Origin: Thermotoga profunda AZM34c06
GTDB lineage: Bacteria; Thermotogota; Thermotogae; Thermotogales; DSM-5069
NCBI RefSeq assembly: GCF_000828675.1
Contig: NZ_AP014510.1
Coordinates: 2,123,613 to 2,187,612, forward strand
Direction: 5' to 3'
DNA length: 64,000 nucleotides
The notes below the pieces were generated by a model. The model did no database searches. It was not told the DNA's origin and saw only the letters and a program-made list of their open reading frames with translations. Both the position numbers and the translations under genes were made by a program. Below, piece by piece: positions 9,490 through 18,409 of this stretch. Numbering within the stretch: position 1 is the first letter of the stretch; the number at the start of each line of letters is the position of its first letter.

Positions 9490-10404
9490 TTGAGATCCTC
9501 CATGAAAAAAATCAAATTGTTCATCAAGTATCTTTTGATAGTTTCTACACTTTTTCTCGCCTTCTTTGACTTTGGCTTATCACTCTTGATTGTTTTAGTA
9601 ACAAACATACCTTTGATCAGAAAATCAGTTTTTGGAAAATTAGCACTGGATATAAGGAAAACCCCTTGGTCTAAGGTTGAAACACACGAATATATGCCTA
9701 AAAAGTTTCTCGATGTGTTTTACCCAAAAACTGAGAATATAAATGGTGTTATTGTCTTTGCTCACGGTGGAGGCTGGATCAGTGGTTATAGAAGACAACC
9801 CAACAACATGTCATGGTATAGATTTTTGGTGTCACAAGGCTTCATAGTAGCAACAATAGGATACAGTAGAGGCTATATTCAAGAAATAGAAAAGTTGATT
9901 GAAGAACTTACCAACGCTGTATTATTCTTGAAAAAAAAGATCGGCAATTTCTACAACGGACAATTCTCATTGATGGGATTATCCGCTGGGGGGCACCTTG
10001 CTTTGATGACTGGTTTGAGGTATTTGGACCTTGTTGACAAAATAGTTGCGTACTACACCCCATGTGATCTTATGGATATATGGAAATCTGAATCAATTTT
10101 TGCACGATTTTCTGTAATGGCAACGATCAAAAGATTGCCAAGCAAGTCTAAGGAAGTCTATGAAAAATTCTCCCCTATAAACTACGTCACATCAGCCTGT
10201 CCCAAAATATTATTGGTTCATGGAATGAAAGATTCTGTTGTACCATATGTAAGTTCTATAAAAATGTTCAAAAAACTTAGGGAAAACAGATGTACAGCAA
10301 AATTACTGTTGCACCCAAAAGGTGATCATGGATTTGAATTTGTGCTGAAAGATCATAAAACGCAAGAAATACTGAAGAAAACTATTGAGTTTTTGACAAT
10401 CTAA
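9490..10404 (+). CDS. Membrane-anchored alpha/beta-hydrolase (esterase-like)
   Basis: About 304 residues with one or two hydrophobic helices near the N terminus (LFIKYLLIVSTLFLAFFDFG and a following LLIVLV stretch), then a hydrolase domain. The oxyanion motif HGGGWISG, the nucleophile elbow GLSAGG, and a late DSVVPYV aspartate and GDHGFEF histidine complete a catalytic triad of the HSL/carboxylesterase type. The natural substrate is unknown. I place the start at the TTG at 9490, nine bases after AGGTGG; an upstream TTG at 9463 lies inside the MOSC gene and an ATG at 9502 is an alternative. It is probably the last gene of the moa transcript. Confidence 0.8.
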   Translation: MRSSMKKIKLFIKYLLIVSTLFLAFFDFGLSLLIVLVTNIPLIRKSVFGKLALDIRKTPWSKVETHEYMPKKFLDVFYPKTENINGVIVFAHGGGWISGYRRQPNNMSWYRFLVSQGFIVATIGYSRGYIQEIEKLIEELTNAVLFLKKKIGNFYNGQFSLMGLSAGGHLALMTGLRYLDLVDKIVAYYTPCDLMDIWKSESIFARFSVMATIKRLPSKSKEVYEKFSPINYVTSACPKILLVHGMKDSVVPYVSSIKMFKKLRENRCTAKLLLHPKGDHGFEFVLKDHKTQEILKKTIEFLTI

Positions 10405-10562
10405 GGTACTCAAATTTTCCCGTTATTTGTAGCCTCTTAAATCTTCTTCACATCTATTTTTCAATTCAAAATCTTAGATAACTCACGAAAGTTAAAGCAA
10501 TTGTGAGAATTGAGACGAAAAAAGCAAATAACCACCTTTTTTCTATCTCAAGTTGTAAAAAT

Positions 10563-10577
10563 CAACCAAAGTGGTTG
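10563..10577. promoter_or_regulatory. Inverted repeat upstream of the DeoR-type regulator
   Basis: CAACCA and TGGTTG are perfect inverted arms separated by three bases, about 80 bases before the DeoR-type gene at 10659. AT-rich -10-like sequences follow (for example TATAAT inside 10620-10630). It could be the operator of the autoregulated hexosamine operon, but no second copy was found in the window. Confidence 0.3.
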
Positions 10578-10658
10578 TTGGTGTTATCATTATAGATCAT
10601 ATATAGTTATAAAAGATGATATATAATTGATTGATTATGATCGAAAGGAGGTGATCTA

Positions 10659-11426
10659 ATGGGTCGACAAGAACGACTGAAAGCGATTCTTACCACATTA
10701 AGGCAATACGGACAAATAGGCATAAATGATATCTGCAAGTCTTTTGATATATCTGTCATAACTGCCCGACGTGATCTTGATATCTTGGAATCCCAAGGTC
10801 TAATCGAACGAACACGAGGTGGCGCCATTCTCAAAACCATAGCTGGTGATTCCCCATTTTTCAAGAATCTGGATATTAGAAAAAACGAGAAACAACGCAT
10901 AGCCAAGAAGGTTGTAGAACTATTCAGGGATGGACAGACAATTGCAGTTGGCGGTGGTACAACAGTTTACTATGTTATCAAAGCCTTGGAGAATAGCTCA
11001 ATCCATTCTTTAAATATAGCGACGAATTCGATAACAACATCTTGGGCTGTCATAAATCTGACAAAGGCCTTTAATCTAATACATTCAGGCGGGATCGTAC
11101 GCCATGGATCATTTGAATGCGTTGGTGAGTATGCATGCAAACTATTTGAAAACATGTATTTTGATTGCTATGTACTCGGTGCAAGCGGAGTAGGTCTTGA
11201 ATCAGGCATTACCGTTGCTGACTTTGAAGAAAGGAACCTTGCTGAACTGATAATTCAAAGGTCAAAGACTGTGATTTTAGCTGTTGATAGCACAAAAATA
11301 GGTCAGACAGCGCCTTATAGAATATGTGGTCCAGAAAGAATAAACATACTCGTTACTGATGACAGTATCGACCAGAGCCAAGTCGAAAGATTCAAGTCCA
11401 TTGGGATAAAGGTAATAATCACTTAA
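10659..11426 (+). CDS. DeoR-family transcriptional regulator of the hexosamine operon
   Basis: 255 residues with the classic two-part layout. The N-terminal winged helix (about 5-60) carries INDICKSFDISVITARRDL, the DeoR recognition helix. The C-terminal DeoRC sugar-phosphate sensor (about 75-235) includes AVGGGTTVYYVIKAL and a late AVDSTKIGQTAPYRI segment. Such proteins repress sugar operons until a phosphorylated intermediate binds. It is the first gene of a long plus-strand operon for amino-sugar use, so it probably senses a hexosamine phosphate and controls its own transcript. The ribosome-binding site AAAGGAGGTGATC is nearly perfect. Confidence 0.9.
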   Translation: MGRQERLKAILTTLRQYGQIGINDICKSFDISVITARRDLDILESQGLIERTRGGAILKTIAGDSPFFKNLDIRKNEKQRIAKKVVELFRDGQTIAVGGGTTVYYVIKALENSSIHSLNIATNSITTSWAVINLTKAFNLIHSGGIVRHGSFECVGEYACKLFENMYFDCYVLGASGVGLESGITVADFEERNLAELIIQRSKTVILAVDSTKIGQTAPYRICGPERINILVTDDSIDQSQVERFKSIGIKVIIT

Positions 11427-11453
11427 TTATCCGATCAAAGAGGTGAAAATGAG

Positions 11454-12431
11454 ATGTTCACAGAAAGAGAAATACTGAGTCAACCCGATGAGTTCTTGAG
11501 AATCTCTTCATATCTTAGTCAACTACCACCGAATTCCTTTCCACGTTTTCTTTTAGATAGTGATGTAGTTTATTTCATTGGCTGTGGTTCGTCATATTAC
11601 TTGGCTATCTCAGCCTCTAAATATTTTTCCCACGTTACTGGCATTGAAACAAAGGCGATCCCAAGCGGCGAATTAGTGTTATCTGACACAAGACCATTTA
11701 GCACCAAACTCAAGTCCTCGGCTGTAATGATCTCGCGTTCAGGGGATACAACAGAAACCGTACTTGTTGCAAAGAAACTAAGAAAAATGGGTATAAAGAC
11801 CTTTGGGATCACACTCAATGAAAAAAGTGATCTTCAAAAGATATGTGACTTGTGCCTATCTTTACCATTAGAAGAAAGATCTATAGTTATGACTAAATCC
11901 TTTAGTTGCATGTTGCTGAGTTTATTCTTTATAAGTGATAAACTCTCTGGTAAAAAACCTGAGTATACCCAACTTATCAACAGTTCGAGTGAATTCGTTA
12001 GTAAATTGTGTCAAATAGAGCAAGATCAAAGCCTGATTAAAGCCAACCACTATGTTTTTCTTGGTTCTGGAATATACGAGGGTATAGCAAGAGAATCTGC
12101 ATTAAAACTTCAAGAAATGTCTCTTAGTATGACACAAGCTTTTTCTTCCCTCGAATACAGACATGGTCCAAAAGCACTTGTAACCAAAAACACAGTTATT
12201 ATCCTGTACGCATCTAAACAGCATGAAGAAATAAATCTATTAAATGAAATGAAAGAGCTTGGTGCTTTGACTGTCTTGCGACCATCTCTTGTTGAAGATG
12301 GTCGTGATGCATTTTTGCAAGTTATTTTTGCTCAGCTCTTAGGTTTATTCATTGCTAAATATAAAGGTCTGAACCCAGATCAACCAAAAAATTTGTCCAG
12401 AACAGTCATCTTAAATTGCGATCTTAACTAA
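11454..12431 (+). CDS. Double-SIS sugar-phosphate deaminase/isomerase (NagB-II or AgaS type)
   Basis: 325 residues with two SIS domains (about 30-160 and 200-310), like the isomerase half of GlmS without its glutaminase. GCGSSYYLA and SRSGDTTETV form the first phosphosugar site; ESALKLQEMS and the FSSLEYRHGP segment near the second match the NagB-II/AgaS group. Those enzymes turn glucosamine-6-phosphate or galactosamine-6-phosphate into the ketohexose phosphate plus ammonia. The operon also carries a GlcNAc-type kinase and a GH20 hexosaminidase, which fits. Which of the two epimers is used cannot be read from the sequence. It starts 27 bases after the regulator. Confidence 0.8.
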   Translation: MFTEREILSQPDEFLRISSYLSQLPPNSFPRFLLDSDVVYFIGCGSSYYLAISASKYFSHVTGIETKAIPSGELVLSDTRPFSTKLKSSAVMISRSGDTTETVLVAKKLRKMGIKTFGITLNEKSDLQKICDLCLSLPLEERSIVMTKSFSCMLLSLFFISDKLSGKKPEYTQLINSSSEFVSKLCQIEQDQSLIKANHYVFLGSGIYEGIARESALKLQEMSLSMTQAFSSLEYRHGPKALVTKNTVIILYASKQHEEINLLNEMKELGALTVLRPSLVEDGRDAFLQVIFAQLLGLFIAKYKGLNPDQPKNLSRTVILNCDLN

Positions 12432-12456
12432 ACATCTTTTAAAGGAGGGATAGAGT

Positions 12457-14142
12457 ATGAAAAAAACTTTTGTAGCAGTAATTGTTGGGCTCTTAATATT
12501 CACCTTGGCAGGATGTTTCATAATAGCTAATAACACTTCACAAGAAAAACTTGCAAGCGATGATGTATTAATGTTGGCAAAGTCGATAGCAGAACAAGTA
12601 AACACTTACCAAAGGCTACCAGAAAAATGCGAGAAGGTATGGCAAGCGAAAGGAAAAAGTTTAGATATCTTGAATCTAAACGATGCTTCATATGTTATAG
12701 CTAAATACATAGATGAATTACTTGATTCTGATGGAAAACCTGAAGCCATATCATACCTTCAAACCACTCTGCCATCAAATTTCGAACCTGGAGACTTTGA
12801 ATTTGAAGATTATCAGTCAACGTGTACAATATCAGACTTTCATACCGCTGTATCATGGTTTGTAAACGAAGTTGAAAAAAGTAAAACCTTACCAACCGCT
12901 ATCCCACTCTTCATCAATGGAACATCAAGAAAAATATCAATTGATGTTTTCATCGCAACAACATCAAAAATCCTGAAAGAATTCAGCGATACTGGAAAAA
13001 TCCCAAACGAGGTAGTTCTTTCGAAAGCTTTACTACCTTTTTCATGGCCAGCTAAGATAAAAGCAGTATGGGTTTGGGGTAGTACACTTGCCAGTCTTGG
13101 GGTAGAAAGCGTTTTACAACGTCTTAAAGAAATTGGCTTTACCGATATATTGCTTCTTGTCAAAGGAACTGCTGGCGCAGTCAACTGGCCTTCACAAATC
13201 GCGTTGGGATTTTCATCGGATACAACTGTTTTACCAAGAGCATCAAATTTTTGCAAAACAAACGGTTTGAGATTACACGTCTGGTTTGTTTGTAACCAAG
13301 ACGAAAAATTTACCACGATCTACCCAGAAAGCAAAATGTATGGAATTCCTAAGACAATAGACGGAGATCCTCAAAGAGCAGGAAAAAGCGTGGATTTTGT
13401 TGGTTGTGAAGAATATAAAGAATACATGAAATCACTTATTTGTGAAGTTGTAAAGAACTATGAACCAGATGGACTGCACTTTGATTATATAAGGTATCCA
13501 ACAGGTGCTTGGGGATGGGGACCAACAGAAATTCAAAGAGCCTTAGAAAATGGCCTTAGTGATTCAGACATCCAATACCTCAGAAATTTAGCTATTCAAA
13601 CATGGGGAACAGGTGGTGACAATCAATCTTTTATAAATGCTTATATCAGCAAAGATGCAACAGTTACAAAGTGGGTCGAAATCAGATCAGAAAACGTTCA
13701 AAAATTCTTTGAAGATCTATCTAATTGTGCTAAGCAGATAAAACCAGACATAATAATTAGCGCTGCTCTGATGCCAGAACCTGGAAGTCTTGATAGTACC
13801 GAGAGGGCTTTTGGTTTAGTTCATTACGGTCAAAATTATGCGATTTTTGCAGAAAACTGCGGAATGATTATACCTATGGCTTATCACAAAGATTACAATA
13901 AAAATTCATCCTGGATAACGGAAACAATTTTTGTTGGAACAAAAGAGCAGATTCATACGAATGATACCAAAGTCGTGATGGGGCTTCAGGGATATTCCCC
14001 GGTAACAGGAGATGAACTTGCACAAATTATCGATGAATGCATCGACAAAAATACTAATGGCGTATGTATTTTCAGGGCTGGAACAATCCTCGATACCGAG
14101 AGGGAAGGGGTAATTAAAAATGCTTTCAAAGAATTTAAATGA
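12457..14142 (+). CDS. Lipoprotein with GHL10-type glycosidase-like domain and N-terminal repeats
   Basis: 561 residues. A lipoprotein signal ends in LAGC (Cys20), so it should be anchored at the cell surface. Residues about 195-555 form a putative TIM-barrel resembling the GHL10/DUF187 glycosyl-hydrolase-like family, with VWVWGSTLASLG at the first strand and LHFDYIRYPTGAWGWG, whose DYIRYP motif is typical. Between lipobox and barrel are two stretches (about 33-75 and 125-190) with the helical pattern and the LP...ING...IS spacing of pseudomurein-binding-like repeats; this is a tentative match. The barrel is paralogous to the protein at 14989. Activity is unknown; context suggests hydrolysis of a hexosamine-containing glycan outside the cell. 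Confidence 0.7.
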   Translation: MKKTFVAVIVGLLIFTLAGCFIIANNTSQEKLASDDVLMLAKSIAEQVNTYQRLPEKCEKVWQAKGKSLDILNLNDASYVIAKYIDELLDSDGKPEAISYLQTTLPSNFEPGDFEFEDYQSTCTISDFHTAVSWFVNEVEKSKTLPTAIPLFINGTSRKISIDVFIATTSKILKEFSDTGKIPNEVVLSKALLPFSWPAKIKAVWVWGSTLASLGVESVLQRLKEIGFTDILLLVKGTAGAVNWPSQIALGFSSDTTVLPRASNFCKTNGLRLHVWFVCNQDEKFTTIYPESKMYGIPKTIDGDPQRAGKSVDFVGCEEYKEYMKSLICEVVKNYEPDGLHFDYIRYPTGAWGWGPTEIQRALENGLSDSDIQYLRNLAIQTWGTGGDNQSFINAYISKDATVTKWVEIRSENVQKFFEDLSNCAKQIKPDIIISAALMPEPGSLDSTERAFGLVHYGQNYAIFAENCGMIIPMAYHKDYNKNSSWITETIFVGTKEQIHTNDTKVVMGLQGYSPVTGDELAQIIDECIDKNTNGVCIFRAGTILDTEREGVIKNAFKEFK

Positions 14143-14200
14143 AATGTGAGTACATGCATCACAAATACACCACCTACTCACAAGTGCGAGGAGGGAAATT

Positions 14201-14965
14201 TTGGTGATGGGAGAATTTTCAGGATACGATGCTATGAGCTTAATTGATCAATATTATCAGAAAATCAACACCAGTTTTCAACAAATCATAGAAAAGGAAG
14301 CAAATAAAATTAGAATTCTCGCAGAAAAAGCGTACGAAGCTATAAGATCTGACGGATTAATCTACGCTTTTGGAACTGGACATTCACACATACTGGTAGA
14401 AGAAATTTTCTATCGTGCTGGTGGTATAGCGCCAGTGTATCCAGTATTAGTCAGTTCTTTAATGCTTCACGAGAAAGCAGTGCTGAGTTCAAAACTTGAA
14501 AGGATAGATGGTATAGGGGAAGCAATAGTTTCCGAATTGCCCATCTCCTCTCGTGATATAGTTATCGTTTTTTCCAATTCTGGATCTAACTCAGTTGTTG
14601 TAACATTTGCTGAAAATGCAAAAAAGACAGGTGCATATGTGGCAGCGGTTACATCTGTTGAACACTCAAAGAACGTGACTGCCAGAAATGAGTTGGGCAA
14701 GAAACTGTATGAAGTCGCCGATTTGACCATTGACAATCACGTTCCATATGGAGATGCGTGTTTGAAGATGAACGATGTTACCGTTGGACCACTCTCAACG
14801 ATATGCGGTGCATTCATCATAAATTCCGTTGTAGTTGAGATCGTCAGATTTTTCGAAAAAGATGGAATGACCCCCCCTGTATTTCTAAGTGCAAATGTAC
14901 CGCAAGGAGATGAAGTAAATGCACTATTGTTGGAGAAATATCGTAAACATATTCCAATACTTTAA
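14201..14965 (+). CDS. UPF0309-type SIS-domain protein
   Basis: 254 residues with one SIS phosphosugar-binding domain (about 35-215): AFGTGHSHILVEEIFYRAGG and VFSNSGSNSVVV are the sugar-phosphate loops. The overall pattern, including NHVPYGDACLKM, matches the UPF0309 group of single-SIS proteins, whose reaction is not established to my knowledge. It sits between two GHL10-like genes in the amino-sugar operon, so an isomerase, etherase or regulatory role on a phosphorylated sugar is likely. The start is the TTG at 14201, six bases after AGGAGG; GTG at 14204 and ATG at 14207 are close alternatives. Confidence 0.75.
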   Translation: MVMGEFSGYDAMSLIDQYYQKINTSFQQIIEKEANKIRILAEKAYEAIRSDGLIYAFGTGHSHILVEEIFYRAGGIAPVYPVLVSSLMLHEKAVLSSKLERIDGIGEAIVSELPISSRDIVIVFSNSGSNSVVVTFAENAKKTGAYVAAVTSVEHSKNVTARNELGKKLYEVADLTIDNHVPYGDACLKMNDVTVGPLSTICGAFIINSVVVEIVRFFEKDGMTPPVFLSANVPQGDEVNALLLEKYRKHIPIL

Positions 14966-14988
14966 ACAAAGTTTTCAAAAAAGGTGTG

Positions 14989-16119
14989 TTGAGCGTGAAT
15001 AAAGACCTTCAAGGCCGTCTTGATTATGTAAGAGGTATCTGGGCTTGGAGTTCATCATTATCAGAATATGGTACAGAAAAAGCTATTAAAGATTTAAAGG
15101 AAATGGGCTTCACAGACCTGTTTCTCCTTGTGAAGGGAACCATGGGGAAAGTGTATTGGCCTTCCAGGATAGCTTTAAGTACCTCGAAAGATAATACAGT
15201 TTTGCCGAAAGCTTCAGAAGTTTGTAGAAAATTAAATTTAAGGCTTCATGCTTGGTTTATCGTATCACAAGATAAAACCTATCTCCAGCTAAACCCAGGT
15301 GCTGGTATGTGGGGAATACCTCTTGAAGAACAATCTTACGAATACAGATTGGGCGAACATACTTGTTTCAGAATTTCTTCAGCTGTGGTAGATTTCGCAT
15401 CTGATGAAAATTACAAAGATTATCTTTTCTCTCTAATAAAAGAGATTGTAACCGATTACGAACCTGATGGAATTCATTTAGATTACATAAGATATCCTAA
15501 TGGCGCGTGGGGATGGGGACCATTTCAAATCCGCAGATTACATAACCTCGGCGTAAAGATTGAATTGCTCCTCAAAAAAGCGATTCAAACTTGGGGTAAA
15601 AATGGTGATAACCAAAGTATCTTGAATGCTCTTGAATGTGGAGATTCTGGTGTCACAAAATGGGCAAATTTGAGAGCAAAAGATGTCACAGATCTTACAC
15701 AGGCGATAACGCAACTGGTCAGAAATGTGAGACCTTCAACTGTACTTAGTGCAGCCCTTATCCCAGAAGGGGGTGATCCCAATCCAAGTGAAAGAAATTT
15801 TGCATTAGTACATTGCGGGCAAAGATATCAAGATTTTGTGGAGTTGTGTGATCTGGTATTACCAATGGCTTATCATCAGGATTTCAACAAATCAGTTTCA
15901 TGGGTTGAAGACATAACCAGAACTACATGCAAAATAGCCACAGGTAAATCGAAAGTAGTAATCGGTATCCAAGCACACAACGCTATAAGAGCAGCCGAGG
16001 TTGTAGAAGCAGTCAAGATTGCAAGAAAATCTGGTGCAGATGGTGTATGTATTTTTGCATTCCACGAAATATTTAAGAACAAAGAAATGAAGCTTTTTTT
16101 GAGTAAATGCATAAACTGA
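14989..16119 (+). CDS. Cytoplasmic GHL10-type glycosidase-like protein
   Basis: About 376 residues, clearly paralogous to the C-terminal barrel of the lipoprotein at 12457 but without a signal peptide or repeats. Shared blocks include IWAWSSSLSEYGTEKAI, FLLVKGTMGKVYWPSRIAL, IHLDYIRYPNGAWGWG and VLPMAYHQDFN. Conserved acidic residues in DYIRYP are the expected catalytic or ligand-binding region of GHL10-type barrels. One copy outside and one inside the cell suggests that the same linkage is attacked before and after import. The start is uncertain: TTG at 14989 after AAGGTG, with GTG at 14986 or 14995 possible. Confidence 0.68.
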   Translation: MSVNKDLQGRLDYVRGIWAWSSSLSEYGTEKAIKDLKEMGFTDLFLLVKGTMGKVYWPSRIALSTSKDNTVLPKASEVCRKLNLRLHAWFIVSQDKTYLQLNPGAGMWGIPLEEQSYEYRLGEHTCFRISSAVVDFASDENYKDYLFSLIKEIVTDYEPDGIHLDYIRYPNGAWGWGPFQIRRLHNLGVKIELLLKKAIQTWGKNGDNQSILNALECGDSGVTKWANLRAKDVTDLTQAITQLVRNVRPSTVLSAALIPEGGDPNPSERNFALVHCGQRYQDFVELCDLVLPMAYHQDFNKSVSWVEDITRTTCKIATGKSKVVIGIQAHNAIRAAEVVEAVKIARKSGADGVCIFAFHEIFKNKEMKLFLSKCIN

Positions 16120-16170
16120 GGAGAAATATCAGTTGTTCACTTACCAATAATTAAAGGGAGGTGTTTCACT

Positions 16171-17442
16171 ATGAAGAAATTTTTCGTCTTGTTGGTAGTG
16201 TTTATGGTTCTAACAATTTGTTCAGCAGCTGAAGTGACATTTTGGTTTGCGGGAGGAGATCCACAACTTGATCTTCCAGTAGTGAAGAAACACATAAAGG
16301 CATTTGAAGAAGCTACTGGCATCAAAGTCAATCTGGTAGTAATTCCTTGGGCTGAGGACCCTCACACAAAACTCGATGTAGCCATAATGTCTGGAAAAGC
16401 ACCAGACCTTGCCAAAGTAGGATCACCAAGAGAACATGCATTAGCTTGGTCAAAGTCAATCGAACCTCTTGAAAAATATTTACCACGAGATTTTCTAAAC
16501 TCTTTCCCAGAATCAGTTCTTTTGGGAAGTACTTACAAAATGAACAAACCAAAGGAAATGAGCGGAAAGATCGTTGGCATTCCATATTTTTGTCATACTC
16601 GTGTGGTCCTTTACAGAAAGGATATTCTTGCAGAGAGAGGATTACCTGAACCATCAGATAATTGGACTTGGAATGATTTTCTTGAGTATGCAAAACGCTT
16701 GACATTCGATAGAAACAACGATGGACAAATTGATGTCTACGGTTTTGGAGCATCTGCTCAATATGCATATCAATTGATGATTTGGGTATGGCAAGCCGGT
16801 GGACATATGATAAACGAAAACGGTGCCCCAGCTATTACAACTGATGCATTCCGCAAGGGTGCAAGGTTTTTTGTGGACTTGTTCAAAACATACAAAGTTG
16901 TTCAACCTGGAGCCGTAAACGCTAACTTGGCTGATGTTCGTCGTCAATTGGTAGCTGGTCAGGTAGCGATGTACATAGACACAGGCGATGCTGGACCAGC
17001 ATTGAGAAAAGAACTTGGCGACAAAGTTGGTGCTGTTGTATTGCCAACAAATCCTGAAACTGGTAAAAAAACTTCTTACTATGGCGCAGATGTGTTTGTC
17101 ATTCCTTCTACCGCAAAACATAAGGAAGAAGCGGCAAAGCTTTTAATGTGGCTATGCAGTAAAGATAATATGCTCGAGTATTGTAACGTCGCAGGATTTA
17201 TCCCAGCTCGATCAGATGCGGCAGAGTTGTATGTCGCTGGTGATGAAATAATGAAAGCCTTCGATGAACAGATGTCTGATTCAAGACCATGGGTTGAACA
17301 CCCAGAATATTCTGCATTCACAAGAATAATAAGAGCTGCTATTCAGGACATACTCTCCGACAAGATATCATTCGAAAGTGGCTTAGAAAGAGCACAAAAA
17401 GAACTTGAAACTCACTTAAAAGACAAGGGATACTCGTGGTGA
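16171..17442 (+). CDS. Sugar ABC transporter solute-binding protein (family 1)
   Basis: 423 residues with an N-terminal signal peptide (VLLVVFMVLTICSAAEVTF) and the family-1 solute-binding fold: TFWFAGGDPQ at the start, a mid-domain PSDNWTWNDFLEYAKRL block and AAKLLMWLCSKDNM near the end. No lipobox cysteine is seen, so it is periplasmic or toga-space soluble. It delivers an oligosaccharide to the permeases encoded next; the surrounding genes point to a hexosamine-containing ligand. AAAGGGAGGTG precedes the ATG. A strong hairpin lies four bases after its stop codon. Confidence 0.9.
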   Translation: MKKFFVLLVVFMVLTICSAAEVTFWFAGGDPQLDLPVVKKHIKAFEEATGIKVNLVVIPWAEDPHTKLDVAIMSGKAPDLAKVGSPREHALAWSKSIEPLEKYLPRDFLNSFPESVLLGSTYKMNKPKEMSGKIVGIPYFCHTRVVLYRKDILAERGLPEPSDNWTWNDFLEYAKRLTFDRNNDGQIDVYGFGASAQYAYQLMIWVWQAGGHMINENGAPAITTDAFRKGARFFVDLFKTYKVVQPGAVNANLADVRRQLVAGQVAMYIDTGDAGPALRKELGDKVGAVVLPTNPETGKKTSYYGADVFVIPSTAKHKEEAAKLLMWLCSKDNMLEYCNVAGFIPARSDAAELYVAGDEIMKAFDEQMSDSRPWVEHPEYSAFTRIIRAAIQDILSDKISFESGLERAQKELETHLKDKGYSW

Positions 17443-17445
17443 AAA

Positions 17446-17473
17446 CCAAGGGAAGGCTTCGGCCTTCTCTTGG
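17446..17473 (+). other. Hairpin between solute-binding-protein and permease genes
   Basis: CCAAGGGAAGGC (17446-17457) pairs with GCCTTCTCTTGG (17462-17473) over 12 positions, one of them G-T, closed by a TTCG tetraloop. No T-run follows, so it is probably not a full terminator. Its place right after the binding-protein stop (17440-17442) fits an mRNA-stabilising or partial-termination element that raises expression of the binding protein over the permeases. Confidence 0.75.
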
Positions 17474-17516
17474 CTTAATCAACCAAAATCGAAAGGCTCA
17501 TGAGGTGGTAATAAGG

Positions 17517-18398
17517 GTGAGAAAAAAATTGAGAGAAAATCTAATTGCTTATCTTTTTTGTGCACCTGCATACACCATTTTTGCTGTTTTTCTCTTTGTT
17601 CCGATTATATGGGTGATAGTATTAAGTTTTAAAGAGTTCAGCATAATAACCTTTAATTCCGCAGAATTTGTTGGATTGAAAAATTATGCCAAATTACTGA
17701 AAGATCAAGTGTTTCTCAGATCTATTCTCAATACTTTATATTTCACAGTCTTGTATGTCCCTGGGAATACCATTTTAGGGCTTATCTTCGCACTCTTGTT
17801 GAATAAGCCTTTCAAAGGTAGAAATTTTTTTAGACTCGCTTTATTCATTCCGAACATAGTTTCAATGGTTGTTGTGAGCATAATTTGGTCGCTGATCTTT
17901 TCCTCAAGTACCACAGGTATAGCAAATAGATTACTACTTGCGTTACACTTGAAACCAATAGAATGGTTAAGCGATTACAGATATGCATTGATTGCCGTAG
18001 GAATAGTCCTGATCTGGAGCGGATTTGGTTATAGAATGCTAATTTTTTTGGCGGGACTTCAAAACATTCCTGATGAACTGTATGAAGCTGCTGCACTTGA
18101 CGGTGCTACAAGATGGCAGATCACATTCAAGATAGTCTTGCCACTTTTAAGACCAACTACTTTTTTCGTTATCACTACCTCCTTGATCAACTCGTTTCAG
18201 GTCTTCACACCTATCTATATAATGACTGGAGGAGGACCTGGATATTCTACAACAACGATCGTAAATTATCTGTACACAAAGGGGTTCAGTGAATTTCAAA
18301 TGGGTTATGCATCTGCTATCAGTGTTGTTCTGCTCGTTATCATTCTCGCTTTAACTTTTATTCAAAGAAAGATTGGCAGAGAAGACATTATATTTTAG
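17517..18398 (+). CDS. Sugar ABC transporter permease (MalF type)
   Basis: About 293 residues with six membrane helices. The coupling motif EAAALDGATRWQITFKIVLP is the EAA loop that docks on the ATPase, and TGGGPGYSTTTIVNYLY is typical of MalF-type permeases. The open frame reaches a GTG at 17436 overlapping the previous gene, but that would place the hairpin 17446-17473 inside the coding sequence; the GTG at 17517, eight bases after AGGTGG, is the better start. No ATPase gene lies in this operon, so a shared MsmK-like ATPase elsewhere is expected. Confidence 0.9.
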   Translation: MRKKLRENLIAYLFCAPAYTIFAVFLFVPIIWVIVLSFKEFSIITFNSAEFVGLKNYAKLLKDQVFLRSILNTLYFTVLYVPGNTILGLIFALLLNKPFKGRNFFRLALFIPNIVSMVVVSIIWSLIFSSSTTGIANRLLLALHLKPIEWLSDYRYALIAVGIVLIWSGFGYRMLIFLAGLQNIPDELYEAAALDGATRWQITFKIVLPLLRPTTFFVITTSLINSFQVFTPIYIMTGGGPGYSTTTIVNYLYTKGFSEFQMGYASAISVVLLVIILALTFIQRKIGREDIIF

Positions 18399-18409
18399 AG
18401 GTGAATCAA

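Noticed and set aside
17446..17473. Hairpin as an intrinsic terminator
   Set aside because: No T-run follows and the permease genes continue in the same direction with their own ribosome-binding sites, so full termination is unlikely.
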